A stretch of DNA of 53,637 nt from an uncultured Geobacteraceae bacterium (GTDB lineage Bacteria; Desulfobacterota; Desulfuromonadia; Geobacterales; CAIOGM01), in NCBI GenBank assembly GCA_903902345.1, contig CAIUUR010000161.1:1-53637 (forward strand), read 5' to 3'. The notes under the pieces are model-generated. The model was not told where the DNA came from, did not search any database, and was given only the letters and a program-made list of their open reading frames with translations. Shown here in pieces: positions 35,002 to 43,675 of the stretch; position 1 is the stretch's first letter, and every line of letters begins with the position of its first letter. The position numbers were made by a program, and so were the translations under genes.

Positions 35002-35778
35002 ATGGCTATCCGTTTTCTACTCCAACAGTTGGGCGGTTCGGCCCTGACCCTTCTTCGTGAGATGGGGCGAATGCTGACCTTCCTGGGATACGCGCTCTAT
35101 ATCGTTGTCCGTCGCCCCGGCCGTCCCATCCATATCCTCAAACAGCTCCATTTTATCGGCACCAAATCCCTCTTCGTCATCTGTCTCACCGCCGTCTTCA
35201 CCGGCATGGTCCTGGGGCTCCAGGGGTACTATACTCTGGCTAAGTTCGGCTCGGAAGGAATGCTCGGTTCCGCGGTGGCTCTTTCGCTGATCCGGGAGTT
35301 GGGACCAGTCCTGACGGCGCTCATGGTGACCGGTCGGGCAGGGAGCGCCATCACCGCCGAGATCGGGATCATGAAGATTACCGAGCAGATCGACGCCCTC
35401 AAGAGCATGGCCCTGGAGCCGTTCAAGTACTTGGTCTCCCCCAAGATTATCGCCGCAGTCCTTGCCGTCCCACTCCTGTGCGCCCTGTTCGACGTGGTGG
35501 GGATTGCGGGGGGGTATCTGGTGGGGGTCAAGCTGCTGGGGATCAATCCGGGAACCTACTTTTTCGAGATGGAGAAGAGTGTGGTGGGGAGGGACGTGCT
35601 CTCCGGATTCGTGAAGTCGCTCTCCTTCGGGCTCATCATCTCCTGGGTCTGCTGTTTCAAGGGATATACCGCCGGTCATGGCGCGGAGGGGGTCTCACGG
35701 GGGACTACGGCGGCGGTGGTCATGTCGTCGGTGCTGATCCTGGTCTGGGATTACTTCCTTACGTCGGTGCTGCTGTGA
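35002..35778 (+). CDS. mlaE: Lipid asymmetry transport permease MlaE
   Basis: I place the start at 35002 (MAIRFLLQQL), two bases after the radC stop; the 116 preceding residues in the track overlap radC. MlaE is the inner-membrane permease of the Mla complex, which moves phospholipids between the membranes. Several membrane helices are visible, and the segments FTGMVLGLQGYYTLAKFG, GPVLTALMVTGRAGSAITAEIG and ITEQIDALKSMALEPFKYLV match the MlaE (DUF140) family closely. The length of 258 residues is normal. Confidence 0.93.
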   Translation: MAIRFLLQQLGGSALTLLREMGRMLTFLGYALYIVVRRPGRPIHILKQLHFIGTKSLFVICLTAVFTGMVLGLQGYYTLAKFGSEGMLGSAVALSLIRELGPVLTALMVTGRAGSAITAEIGIMKITEQIDALKSMALEPFKYLVSPKIIAAVLAVPLLCALFDVVGIAGGYLVGVKLLGINPGTYFFEMEKSVVGRDVLSGFVKSLSFGLIISWVCCFKGYTAGHGAEGVSRGTTAAVVMSSVLILVWDYFLTSVLL

Positions 35779-36524
35779 TCAAACTTGTAAATGTCTGTAA
35801 ATCCTTCGGTTCCCAGGCCGTGCTCAACAACCTCTGTCTGGATATCCGTCGCGGAGAGATCACCGCCATCGTCGGGCCCAGCGGTGAGGGGAAGAGCGTT
35901 CTCCTCAAGCAGTTGATCGGCCTCCAGGCCCCGGATAGTGGCCAGGTGCTGGTGGATGGGACGGATATCACGGCTCTGGGACGCTCCGGTATGAACCGTA
36001 TTCGGGAAAAGTTCGGTATGTTGTTCCAGAATGCGGCCCTCTTTGATTCCCTGACGGTGTTCGAGAATGTCGCCTTTCCTCTGGAGGAGAAAACGCGCCT
36101 TTCCCGGGAGGAGATCAGGAGCAAGGTTCATGAGGCGTTGCGGCATGTGGGGCTTTCGGGGATCGACGACAAATACCCCGACGAACTCTCCGGGGGGATG
36201 AAGAAGCGGGTGGGGTTGGCTCGGGCGCTCCTCCTGAAGCCGCAGATCATCCTTTTTGATGAGCCGACCACGGGGCTCGATCCCATCATCTGCCGGGCGA
36301 TTCACCAGCTCATTGCCGACACCCACAGGCTTTTCGGTTTCACTGCGATCATTGTTTCCCATGAAATTCCCGATATTTTTGATATTTCCCACCGGGTCGC
36401 CATGCTCTTTCGGGGGGAGATCATTGAAGAAGGGCCCACTGAGATCTTCCGGAACTCCCGGCATCCGGTGGTCCGCCAGTTCATTGACGGGAGCCTGGAC
36501 GGTCCCATTCAGTTTCTCAAATAG
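35775..36524 (+). CDS. mlaF: Lipid asymmetry transport ATPase MlaF
   Basis: The start is a GTG at 35775 inside the mlaE stop (GTGA), giving 249 residues; upstream codons in the track are the mlaE frame. Walker A is GPSGEGKSVLL, the signature is ELSGGMKKRVGLARALLL and Walker B is IILFDEPTTGLDP, followed by the switch His in IIVSHEIPDIF. Use of GE in place of GS/GA in Walker A is typical of MlaF. It is translationally coupled to mlaE, and mlaD follows after 30 bases. Confidence 0.92.
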   Translation: MIKLVNVCKSFGSQAVLNNLCLDIRRGEITAIVGPSGEGKSVLLKQLIGLQAPDSGQVLVDGTDITALGRSGMNRIREKFGMLFQNAALFDSLTVFENVAFPLEEKTRLSREEIRSKVHEALRHVGLSGIDDKYPDELSGGMKKRVGLARALLLKPQIILFDEPTTGLDPIICRAIHQLIADTHRLFGFTAIIVSHEIPDIFDISHRVAMLFRGEIIEEGPTEIFRNSRHPVVRQFIDGSLDGPIQFLK

Positions 36525-36554
36525 ACAAAGCGCCGTTAGGTTAAAGGAACGGAT

Positions 36555-37004
36555 ATGAAAAAAGGTAATCTGGAACTTTCCGTGGGAATCTTCATGCTGG
36601 TCGGGATCCTCTGCCTCGGGTATCTCTCCATCAAACTGGGGAAGATGGAGTTCGTTGGGGGGGACACCTACGGTCTCTACGCCGAGTTTGAGTCGGTCTC
36701 CGGCCTGAAGCAGGGGGCGTTCGTGGAGATTGCCGGAGTTGAGGTGGGGCGGGTGGAGAGCATCGCTTTTCTTCCCGCCAAGGGGGTGGCCCGGGTGAAC
36801 CTGAGGATCAATGGCGGGGTAAAACTCCAGGATGACGTCATCGCCGCAGTCCGTACCAGGGGGATCATCGGTGACAAGTTTGTCAAGTTGAAACCGGGGG
36901 GATCGGAAAAGCTCCTGACGTCGGGGGGGCGGATCCGGGAGACCGAATCCTCGGTGGATATAGAGGAACTTCTGAGCAAGTATATTCATGGTAAGGTGGA
37001 GTGA
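36555..37004 (+). CDS. mlaD: MCE-domain lipid-binding protein MlaD
   Basis: The 149-residue protein has one N-terminal membrane helix (VGIFMLVGILCLGYLSI) and a single MCE domain, with the signatures VSGLKQGAFVEIAGVEVGRVE and RTRGIIGDKFVKLKPGG. MlaD forms a hexameric periplasmic ring anchored to MlaE. It is of usual length for the single-MCE type and begins with a good AAAGGA ribosome site. Confidence 0.92.
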   Translation: MKKGNLELSVGIFMLVGILCLGYLSIKLGKMEFVGGDTYGLYAEFESVSGLKQGAFVEIAGVEVGRVESIAFLPAKGVARVNLRINGGVKLQDDVIAAVRTRGIIGDKFVKLKPGGSEKLLTSGGRIRETESSVDIEELLSKYIHGKVE

Positions 37005-37047
37005 AATCGGTTACCGGTAATCGGTGACTGGTGACGGGGAGGGAAAG

Positions 37048-38415
37048 ATGGCGAAATTTAACATGGTACTGGCGGCAGTGGCGGCGATCTGTTTCTGCTC
37101 CGGACCGCTTTTTGCTGCGGAAACGGAGACCCCCGGGAAGTTGGTGGTCGGCCTGGAGGAGGCGATCAGTCGGGCTTTGAGTCAGGCTCCGGAGCTGGGG
37201 GAATCCCAGGCGGATATTGATCTGGCCGAGTCGAAGCTCAGGGAGGCAGGGGGGTACCGGTTTCCCCGCATTGATTTCCTCGCGCTGACGGGACCCGCTC
37301 CTCAAGCCGACAAGCGGGATTTTGCACAGGCTGACACCGGCTATGGCCTCAGTCACCTCACCTGGTTTGGTTCGGGAGACCTTCTTCTCACTCAGCCGCT
37401 GTATACCTTCGGCAAGATCAGCGAGAATATGAAGGCCGCCGGGTTCGGCATAGAAGTGGACCGGGCGAAAAAAGAGCAGCGGCGCAACGAGATCGTCCGC
37501 ACTGTCCGCGAATATTATTACGGATTGCTGTTGGCACGGGAGATGAAGGGGCTCATTCAGGAGGTCCAGGGGTACCTTGATTCGGCGAGAACCAGCACCA
37601 GGAGGCTGCTGGATCAGGGTTCACCCAATTCAGACGAATTGGATATTTACAAGCTTGACGCCTTTACGGGGGAGGCCGCCAAGTACCTTAATGAGGCGAA
37701 TCGCGGTGAGGAACTGGCCCTGGCAGCACTTCGGGTCCGGCTGGGACTCCCTTCCGGGGCAGATCTGGATATTGCCGACGAACATCTCACCCTGGGCGAC
37801 GCCGGGATCAAGGATCTCTCCCTTCATCTGGCCGACGCGGAAAACCGTCGCCCCGAGTACCGCCAGATCCGCGATGGGCTCAAGGCCCGAGCTTCTTTGG
37901 TGGAGGCGGCCCAGGCGACCTTCTATCCCGATGTCTTTCTTGCCGTCGCCTACAGCGCTGCTTATTCCCCAGGTCGCGACAAGATCAACAACCCCTATGT
38001 GACGGACTTTTTCCGGCACAACTGGGGGGGAGTCTCTCTGGGGGTCAAGTGGCATCTTGATTTCGGGATCACTGCCGCCAGGGTCGCCGCGGAGCAGGCT
38101 CAGTACGAACGTCTTCAAAAGACCGGGGAGTATGCTGCGGCCAACATTCCTCTGCAGGTTCGAAAGTATCAGCTGGAGCTGGTGGAGGCGAAGCGGAGTG
38201 CGGAAAATCTGCAGACGGCCTGGACCAATGCCCGGAAGTGGACCGTGGCCGGCGTGGCCAACTTTGACTTCGGGGTCGGGCCGGCCCGGGAGATCTTCGA
38301 GGGGTTGCAGAACTACGCCCGGATGAAGGGTGAGTATTATCAGACGTTGTACCATTTTCGGGTCGCCCAGGCGAACCTCCTGCTGGCCACGGGAGAACCC
38401 CCGGGGGAAAAATAG
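37048..38415 (+). CDS. TolC-family outer membrane channel
   Basis: I choose the ATG at 37048 (MAKFNMVLAAVAA), which follows GGGGAGGGAA and starts a signal peptide ending near GPLFA; the earlier GTG lies in a tandem-repeat spacer. The protein has 455 residues with the outer-membrane efflux protein duplication: AISRALSQAPELGESQADIDLAESKLREA and, later, ENRRPEYRQIRDGLKAR. It should be a trimeric channel through the outer membrane. Its place between mlaD and mlaC is unusual, because classical Mla systems use MlaA, not a TolC channel. Confidence 0.85.
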   Translation: MAKFNMVLAAVAAICFCSGPLFAAETETPGKLVVGLEEAISRALSQAPELGESQADIDLAESKLREAGGYRFPRIDFLALTGPAPQADKRDFAQADTGYGLSHLTWFGSGDLLLTQPLYTFGKISENMKAAGFGIEVDRAKKEQRRNEIVRTVREYYYGLLLAREMKGLIQEVQGYLDSARTSTRRLLDQGSPNSDELDIYKLDAFTGEAAKYLNEANRGEELALAALRVRLGLPSGADLDIADEHLTLGDAGIKDLSLHLADAENRRPEYRQIRDGLKARASLVEAAQATFYPDVFLAVAYSAAYSPGRDKINNPYVTDFFRHNWGGVSLGVKWHLDFGITAARVAAEQAQYERLQKTGEYAAANIPLQVRKYQLELVEAKRSAENLQTAWTNARKWTVAGVANFDFGVGPAREIFEGLQNYARMKGEYYQTLYHFRVAQANLLLATGEPPGEK

Positions 38416-38444
38416 TTCTTTTCGCACAGAAGGAGATAAAGGAA

Positions 38445-39041
38445 ATGCGTGTTTTCGGTTGTATGTTGCTGCTGGTTCTGGTCCTGGCTGTTCCCTCCTG
38501 GGGGGCGTCGCCGACGGTGGAGGTGAGAACGACGGTGGACGAGGTGGTCCGGATCGTCGCCGACAAGGAGCTCAAGAAGCCGCATAATGAACAGAAGCGG
38601 CGCAAGGCGCTGAAGGGGGCTATCGGGCTACTCTTCGATCACGGCGAGATGGCGAAACGTTCCATGGGGCAGAACTGGAAGGAGATCTCGCCACTCCAGC
38701 AGAAGGAGTTCACCGACCTCTTTGCGACCCTCCTGGAGAACTCCTACGCCGGCAAGATCGAATCGTACAACAACGAAAAGATCGTCTATCTGAAAGAGGT
38801 CGTGGAGGGGGAGTATGCCGAGGTCAAATCGCGCATCGTCACGGCAAAGCGGGACGAATTTTCCCTTGAGTATCGCCTCCTGCGGGAAGGAGAGCGGTGG
38901 AAGGTCTATGATGTGGTGATTGAAGGGGTGAGTCTGGTCTCCAACTATCGATCCCAGTTCAACAAGATCATCAAGTCGCAGGGGTACCCGGAGTTGGTGA
39001 AAAGGCTGAAGGTCAAGAAAGAAGAGCTCACGGCGCCTTGA
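38445..39041 (+). CDS. mlaC: Periplasmic phospholipid-binding protein MlaC (Ttg2D)
   Basis: The 198-residue protein has a signal peptide (MLLLVLVLAVPSWGA) and the MlaC/Ttg2 fold signatures FDHGEMAKRSMGQNWKEISPLQQ and VYDVVIEGVSLVSNYRSQF. MlaC ferries phospholipids between the outer-membrane complex and the MlaFED ring. It is the last gene of the operon; mlaB (STAS) and mlaA are absent. Confidence 0.92.
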   Translation: MRVFGCMLLLVLVLAVPSWGASPTVEVRTTVDEVVRIVADKELKKPHNEQKRRKALKGAIGLLFDHGEMAKRSMGQNWKEISPLQQKEFTDLFATLLENSYAGKIESYNNEKIVYLKEVVEGEYAEVKSRIVTAKRDEFSLEYRLLREGERWKVYDVVIEGVSLVSNYRSQFNKIIKSQGYPELVKRLKVKKEELTAP

Positions 39042-39107
39042 TCCACCGCGTAAATAACTCCTCAGACCCCGAGTTCGACAGAAGTATGATTGGAAGCTAC
39101 TATTGTA

Positions 39108-39137
39108 TTGATTTGTAATTATTAATTATGGTAGTAT
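39108..39137 (+). promoter_or_regulatory. Candidate promoter of the receiver-like/PilB-like operon
   Basis: TTGATT (39108-39113) and TAGTAT (39132-39137) are 18 bp apart in an AT-rich gap after mlaC. They precede the operon start at 39186, which has GGGGGATGAT as ribosome site. Confidence 0.4.
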
Positions 39138-39185
39138 CGTTCCCCTGTGGATAGTCGCTAAATCCAAACAGGGGGATGATATGCC

Positions 39186-40322
39186 ATGAACAGTATCATT
39201 ATGATCTGCGATGATTCACATATCGCTACGATCAAGGAGAGCCTCCAGCCCCTCCTGGTGGAGAAGATCGGTATCCTTTCTGATTTCGACACCGGCCTCA
39301 AGGAGGTTTTTGAAAAGCGTCCCCACGTCGTCTTCATTCAGGATGAAATAGCCGGGATAAGAGGGGAAACGGTTACCCGGCACATCAGGTCTCTTCTTCA
39401 GAGTAAATCACCAGAGTTTATCCAGCTGAATCATCTTCCCGCTGTTTCCGGTACGCTCACCGGTCTTGGTAACGATATCAATCTGAACCTTCCCCAGGAG
39501 GAGCTGCTGGCGCTCTTCAGGGAGCGGTTGGAGCAGTTCCCCGGTATCTCCTGGAGGAAGGAGGTGGCGGAAGGGGGCGATATCCAGCCGGTTGAGCGTC
39601 CCCTCCCGCTTTTCCACGAAGAACCGGGAGCGACGCCTCCACCAGCAGCACCGGCGTTTTCCCTCCCCACGTCACCTCCGTCGTCGGGTACTGCTGCGGT
39701 CCCCCCACCTGGGGATATGGACGCTGCCGTCTCAGTTACCTTGTTCCCGGCAGGGTCCGGACCTCCCCTGTCACGGTATCGATGGGCGTTGCTGAGTGGG
39801 GGAGCCATGGTGCTCCTCTGCGGCGCCGTGTCGTATTACCTCCTTCCTGTCCCCCCCGCACTCCGGCTGAAAAGCGCATCTTCACAACAGATGATACCCG
39901 TTTCCGGTCCGTTACCGCCGGCTCACCCAAGAATGGCACTCCCGCCGAGACTCCCTTCGTGTATCCCCAAGGAAGGGTTCGATCCGGCGTACGGCGCGGC
40001 CAGGCCGGGGTGGGAGCGTTATGTGTCATCAGGGCAGGAGTACCTCGTTTTTAGAGAAAAAGGAGCCTTACGGGCGCTTCAGGCCATCGCTCTGGGGGAG
40101 GACCCCCTTCCTCCCCCCATGGTTTCCTCACTACTCCGCGAACTCTCCGGGGAGAGCAACTGCGTCATCCTCTCCCGCTCCAGTCGCGACGGCTATCTTA
40201 TCGAACAAGGAAGAGGCTCTCAAGGAATTGAAGTCATCTTCTATAAAAAGAAAGGCACCGGTGCAACTCGCGGGGTTGTGGTCTCGATCCCCCGACCGGG
40301 TGACGATGGACCCAGAACATGA
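39186..40322 (+). CDS. Membrane-anchored protein with receiver-like N-terminus, unknown function
   Basis: The first 115 residues read like a response-regulator receiver (acidic IMICDDSHIATI and HVVFIQDEI in strand 3 position), but the phospho-acceptor neighbourhood is atypical, so it may be a pseudo-receiver. A Pro-rich linker follows (about 145-195). One membrane helix at about 199-221 (WALLSGGAMVLLCGAVSYYL) separates it from a C-terminal domain of about 150 residues with no recognised family. The topology would put the receiver-like part in the cytoplasm. It overlaps the next gene by ATGA and forms an operon with a PilB-type ATPase. I do not recognise a named family. Confidence 0.6.
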   Translation: MNSIIMICDDSHIATIKESLQPLLVEKIGILSDFDTGLKEVFEKRPHVVFIQDEIAGIRGETVTRHIRSLLQSKSPEFIQLNHLPAVSGTLTGLGNDINLNLPQEELLALFRERLEQFPGISWRKEVAEGGDIQPVERPLPLFHEEPGATPPPAAPAFSLPTSPPSSGTAAVPPPGDMDAAVSVTLFPAGSGPPLSRYRWALLSGGAMVLLCGAVSYYLLPVPPALRLKSASSQQMIPVSGPLPPAHPRMALPPRLPSCIPKEGFDPAYGAARPGWERYVSSGQEYLVFREKGALRALQAIALGEDPLPPPMVSSLLRELSGESNCVILSRSSRDGYLIEQGRGSQGIEVIFYKKKGTGATRGVVVSIPRPGDDGPRT

Positions 40323-41644
40323 ACGTATCCATAACGTACGGTGTCCTCCTTTCCGTCCCGCTTCTCCTGGTGCTACTCGGCGGCAGGGCTGACGCCCTGG
40401 ATCGCCGTTTCGAACTGGATCCCCAGCTTCTGGAACAGAAGAGTGTCCCCGCAGTAAAGGCGAAACGGCTGGTCTCCCCTCAGCGACCACCCGGCAGATC
40501 GGAGGTACGACTCCGGCGATCAGCGGTTCCGGACGGATCGCTCCCGCGACGGGGGAAAACGTCGGGAAGTGGCGTCGGGGGGGTAGTTATGAAAATCGTT
40601 CCCCCCTCCGGACGACAGGAGATGGCGTCGTTGCATACGCTCTGGGACAAGCTGATCCCCGGAGTTCAGATGGAGGGAGGGCTTGAGCTGGGTGCGGACA
40701 ACTTCTCCCTGGCGCTGGCTGGCGGAGCATATGAGATCATCCCTGCCGCCGACGGAGGGCGGATCATCATCGACGCCAACCGGACCATTCCTCCCCTGGT
40801 CGGGGCTCTCATTCGGGAGAAGGAGCCAGCCATCAGGATCGTCACCGGAACACCGGGTAGTGGAAAACGTTTTTACTCCCAACTGCTGAACTCTGCGGGA
40901 TTCTATTCCGTTGAGCCTGATTTTACGGTGGAATTCGGTGATGATCCGCGCCTGTCGGTATCGGCGGAGTACCGGATTGAGCGGACGGCGGAAAGCTTTT
41001 TACACAATGAAACGGTTCTCCTCTATACCCATGTGGGCCGTTACGCTATTCCTCCGTCACTGCAGGGGTTTCTGGGAGCGGCAGGCTTCCGGGTGGTCGA
41101 GCCTGACCTCCCGCCCCATGATTCACCCCCCTTGCGGGACCGTTTCATTCCGCTGTCCGGGGGGGGGCGGTTACAGGTTGTTGATACGGTACTGGATGCG
41201 GTGGGAGTGGCGCCGGAAGCGGGCAAGTCCATCGAATTTCCGGGATGGGTACCCCAGGGGATCACCCTCAAGGTCCGGGTGGATCGTTTCTTTGCCGTCA
41301 AGGGGAGATACTATGCCCTCACCGTATACGATGGGAACCCGGCAAGCTACACCCTTGTGCGTCTTCTGGAGAGCAAGGGGGTCACGGTCGTGCTCCTTGC
41401 TCCCGAGGACGAACAGCGTACGGTCATCGGCAAGCTCCTGGCCGCCCTTAATCTTCCCGCCACGTTGGAACCCCATCGTCTCTGGCCACTGCGGGATACC
41501 CCTTACACGGTACAGATGAGCGGATACCTGCTGCGCGACCCGGCCAGCGGTCGTACCACCTTTCTCACCGATCGGGAGGTCTCACCACTCATGCTGGAGC
41601 TCATCGCCCGTAACGGTTACGCCGTGACCGGGATGCAGCCGTAG
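40319..41644 (+). CDS. Exported protein of unknown family, PilB-like operon
   Basis: The 441-residue protein begins with a signal peptide (ITYGVLLSVPLLLVLLGGRADA), so it is probably periplasmic or surface-located. A basic, low-complexity stretch at about 45-85 is followed by a folded part with two similar alpha/beta units (RIVTGTPGSGKRFYSQLLNS and YTLVRLLESKGVTVVLLAPE). GTPGSGKR resembles a P-loop but has Arg instead of Thr/Ser and lies in an exported protein, so I do not call an ATPase. Its coupling to both neighbours suggests a shared envelope function. No recognised family. Confidence 0.6.
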   Translation: MNVSITYGVLLSVPLLLVLLGGRADALDRRFELDPQLLEQKSVPAVKAKRLVSPQRPPGRSEVRLRRSAVPDGSLPRRGKTSGSGVGGVVMKIVPPSGRQEMASLHTLWDKLIPGVQMEGGLELGADNFSLALAGGAYEIIPAADGGRIIIDANRTIPPLVGALIREKEPAIRIVTGTPGSGKRFYSQLLNSAGFYSVEPDFTVEFGDDPRLSVSAEYRIERTAESFLHNETVLLYTHVGRYAIPPSLQGFLGAAGFRVVEPDLPPHDSPPLRDRFIPLSGGGRLQVVDTVLDAVGVAPEAGKSIEFPGWVPQGITLKVRVDRFFAVKGRYYALTVYDGNPASYTLVRLLESKGVTVVLLAPEDEQRTVIGKLLAALNLPATLEPHRLWPLRDTPYTVQMSGYLLRDPASGRTTFLTDREVSPLMLELIARNGYAVTGMQP

Positions 41645-41658
41645 CGGAAACGGCCGCC

Positions 41659-43584
41659 ATGGAGACGAAAAAAAAACTGGGCGAGATCCTCATCAAGGAT
41701 CGGCTCATTACGACGGAGCAGCTGGGGGAGGCGCTGGAACTTCAGAAACTGTTCCCTGAGCAGACCATCGGGCAACTTCTCTGTCGACTTGAGTTCATAA
41801 ATGAGGTGGACCTGGGGTATATTCTGGAACAGAAGGGGAGCCGTCAGGAACTCCGGCAGATTCTTGTCCGGAAAAAGTTCCTGGCTGAAGAGGCGGTGCA
41901 GGAGGCCGTGGAGCTGAGTAGCAAGGAACGGATTCCTCTCCCCCGGATGCTTCTCAAGCTTCAGCTGCTGGATGAAGAGGGGATCGCCCAGGCTCTTGCG
42001 CTTCAGTACGATCTCCCTTGTGTTCATCTGGACAGCATTACCATCGATGAGGGGATGAACCGGTATATCTGCGCGAGCTACGCCCAGAAGCGGCGGATCA
42101 TTCCGGTATCTAAAATCGGCAACACCCTCACCCTGGCCATGGCGACCCCTCTGGATCTGGACGAAATCAAGGAGCTTTCTTCTTCACTCCGGCTGAAGGT
42201 TATTCCGGTGGTTGCCAGCGAGAGCGAGATCCTCCTTGCCCAACAACGACTCTACAAGGGGGTCCCCGCCGCGCCCACCCGTCTGGAGTCGGAGCTGGAG
42301 GATATTCCGGACAGTATCGTGGAGATCCTTTCCGAAGGGGGAGATGAGCCGGAGATTGACGAAGAGGTTACCAGGGTCACCGAGAGAGACAGTATCCTCG
42401 TCAAGTTGGTGAACAAGATCATCTTCGATGCTTACCAGCAGAATGCTTCGGACATTCATATCGAACCGGCCATGGGGCGTGAGGATGTCATCGTCCGGAT
42501 CAGGATTGACGGTCGCTGCAAACTTTATCAGAAGATTCCGTACAAGTACAAATACGCCCTGGCTTCCCGCATCAAGATCATGGCCGAACTTGATATTGCC
42601 GAGCGACGCAAGCCCCAGGACGGCAAGATTAATTTCAGGAATTTCGGACCGGCCGACCTGGAGCTCCGGGTTGCGACCATGCCCACCGTGGGGCATCTGG
42701 AGGATGTGGTGATTCGGCTCCTTCGGGACGAGAAGGCGCGTCCCCTGGAAAATTTGGGGCTCTCTCCCCGGGATCGGAAGGAGTTGGAGGGAGCGCTGGT
42801 CCAGCCCTACGGGATGATTCTTGTCGTGGGACCCACCGGTTCCGGGAAGACGACGACGCTTCATTCCGGTATCGCTCTCATCAACAGGAGCGATATCAAG
42901 ATCTGGACCGTGGAGGATCCGGTGGAGATCACCCAGAAAGGGCTGCGTCAGGTGCAGATCAATACGAAGATCGGGCTGAACTTCGCCACCGTAATCCGCT
43001 CCTTCCTCCGTCTTGATCCGGACGTGATCATGGTGGGGGAGATGCGGGACCAGGAAACGGCGGATATTGCCGTGGAGGCCTCGCTCACCGGACACCTGGT
43101 TCTCTCCACCCTGCACACAAACTCGGCGCCGGAAACCGTATCCCGCCTCCTGGAGATGGGGCTGGACCCCTACAGCTTCTCCGATTCACTTCTCTGCATC
43201 CTGGCTCAGCGACTGGCGCGGGCGCTCTGCGAGGAGTGTCAGGAGACGTACCTCCCCAGTGACCTGGAGGTAGCCGAAATCATGGAGACCTTCGGGGAAG
43301 GTAGTTTGGACAAACTGGGGATTGCCCAAGGTGAGCTGCGACTTTCCCGTGCCGCCGGATGCAACCGCTGTCTCAATACCGGTTATCGGGGGCGGATCGG
43401 ACTCTATGAACTCCTCGTCTGCACCGAAGAGATCAAGTCGCTGGTCAAAAAACGTTCCCCCAGCGACCTCATCCGCTGTCAGGCCTTGGCCCAGGGGATG
43501 CGTACGCTCAAACAGGACGGCCTTCTCAAGGTCTTTCAGGGAATCACCGATATTCATGAGGTCCGGCGAGTATGCATCCGGTGA
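41659..43584 (+). CDS. PilB/GspE-type secretion ATPase
   Basis: The 641-residue protein has N-terminal MshEN-like regions (LGEILIKDRLITTEQLGEAL, then LPRMLLKLQLLDEEGIAQALA) and a C-terminal secretion ATPase. Walker A is GPTGSGKTTT at about 391-400, the Asp box is near WTVEDPVEITQKGLRQVQI and Walker B is DPDVIMVGEMRDQETA. The zinc site has CEEC and CNRCLNTGYRGR. Such ATPases drive pilus extension or type II secretion, but no pilin, PilC or PilT gene is adjacent. It may serve machinery encoded elsewhere or a different complex, together with the two preceding proteins. N-terminal MshEN domains in this family can bind c-di-GMP. Confidence 0.87.
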   Translation: METKKKLGEILIKDRLITTEQLGEALELQKLFPEQTIGQLLCRLEFINEVDLGYILEQKGSRQELRQILVRKKFLAEEAVQEAVELSSKERIPLPRMLLKLQLLDEEGIAQALALQYDLPCVHLDSITIDEGMNRYICASYAQKRRIIPVSKIGNTLTLAMATPLDLDEIKELSSSLRLKVIPVVASESEILLAQQRLYKGVPAAPTRLESELEDIPDSIVEILSEGGDEPEIDEEVTRVTERDSILVKLVNKIIFDAYQQNASDIHIEPAMGREDVIVRIRIDGRCKLYQKIPYKYKYALASRIKIMAELDIAERRKPQDGKINFRNFGPADLELRVATMPTVGHLEDVVIRLLRDEKARPLENLGLSPRDRKELEGALVQPYGMILVVGPTGSGKTTTLHSGIALINRSDIKIWTVEDPVEITQKGLRQVQINTKIGLNFATVIRSFLRLDPDVIMVGEMRDQETADIAVEASLTGHLVLSTLHTNSAPETVSRLLEMGLDPYSFSDSLLCILAQRLARALCEECQETYLPSDLEVAEIMETFGEGSLDKLGIAQGELRLSRAAGCNRCLNTGYRGRIGLYELLVCTEEIKSLVKKRSPSDLIRCQALAQGMRTLKQDGLLKVFQGITDIHEVRRVCIR

Positions 43585-43675
43585 TGGGCGCCGAAAAAAA
43601 AGTTTGCTTTTTTTTGACCGTTAGGCTAAATTTCCCATCTTTCTAGCCTCCATAACCCCCGCCTTCGGTGACTGA

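Noticed and set aside
35751-36989. 412-residue minus-strand ORF
   Set aside because: It lies opposite mlaF and mlaD, whose frames carry complete family motifs.
40860-41600. P-loop-like GTPGSGKR in the exported protein
   Set aside because: The conserved Thr/Ser after Lys is replaced by Arg and the protein has a signal peptide, so an ATPase is unlikely.
43594-43615. A8-GTTTGC-T8 inverted repeat before pheA as a terminator
   Set aside because: The stem is all A/T and would be too weak; treated as unexplained homopolymer runs.
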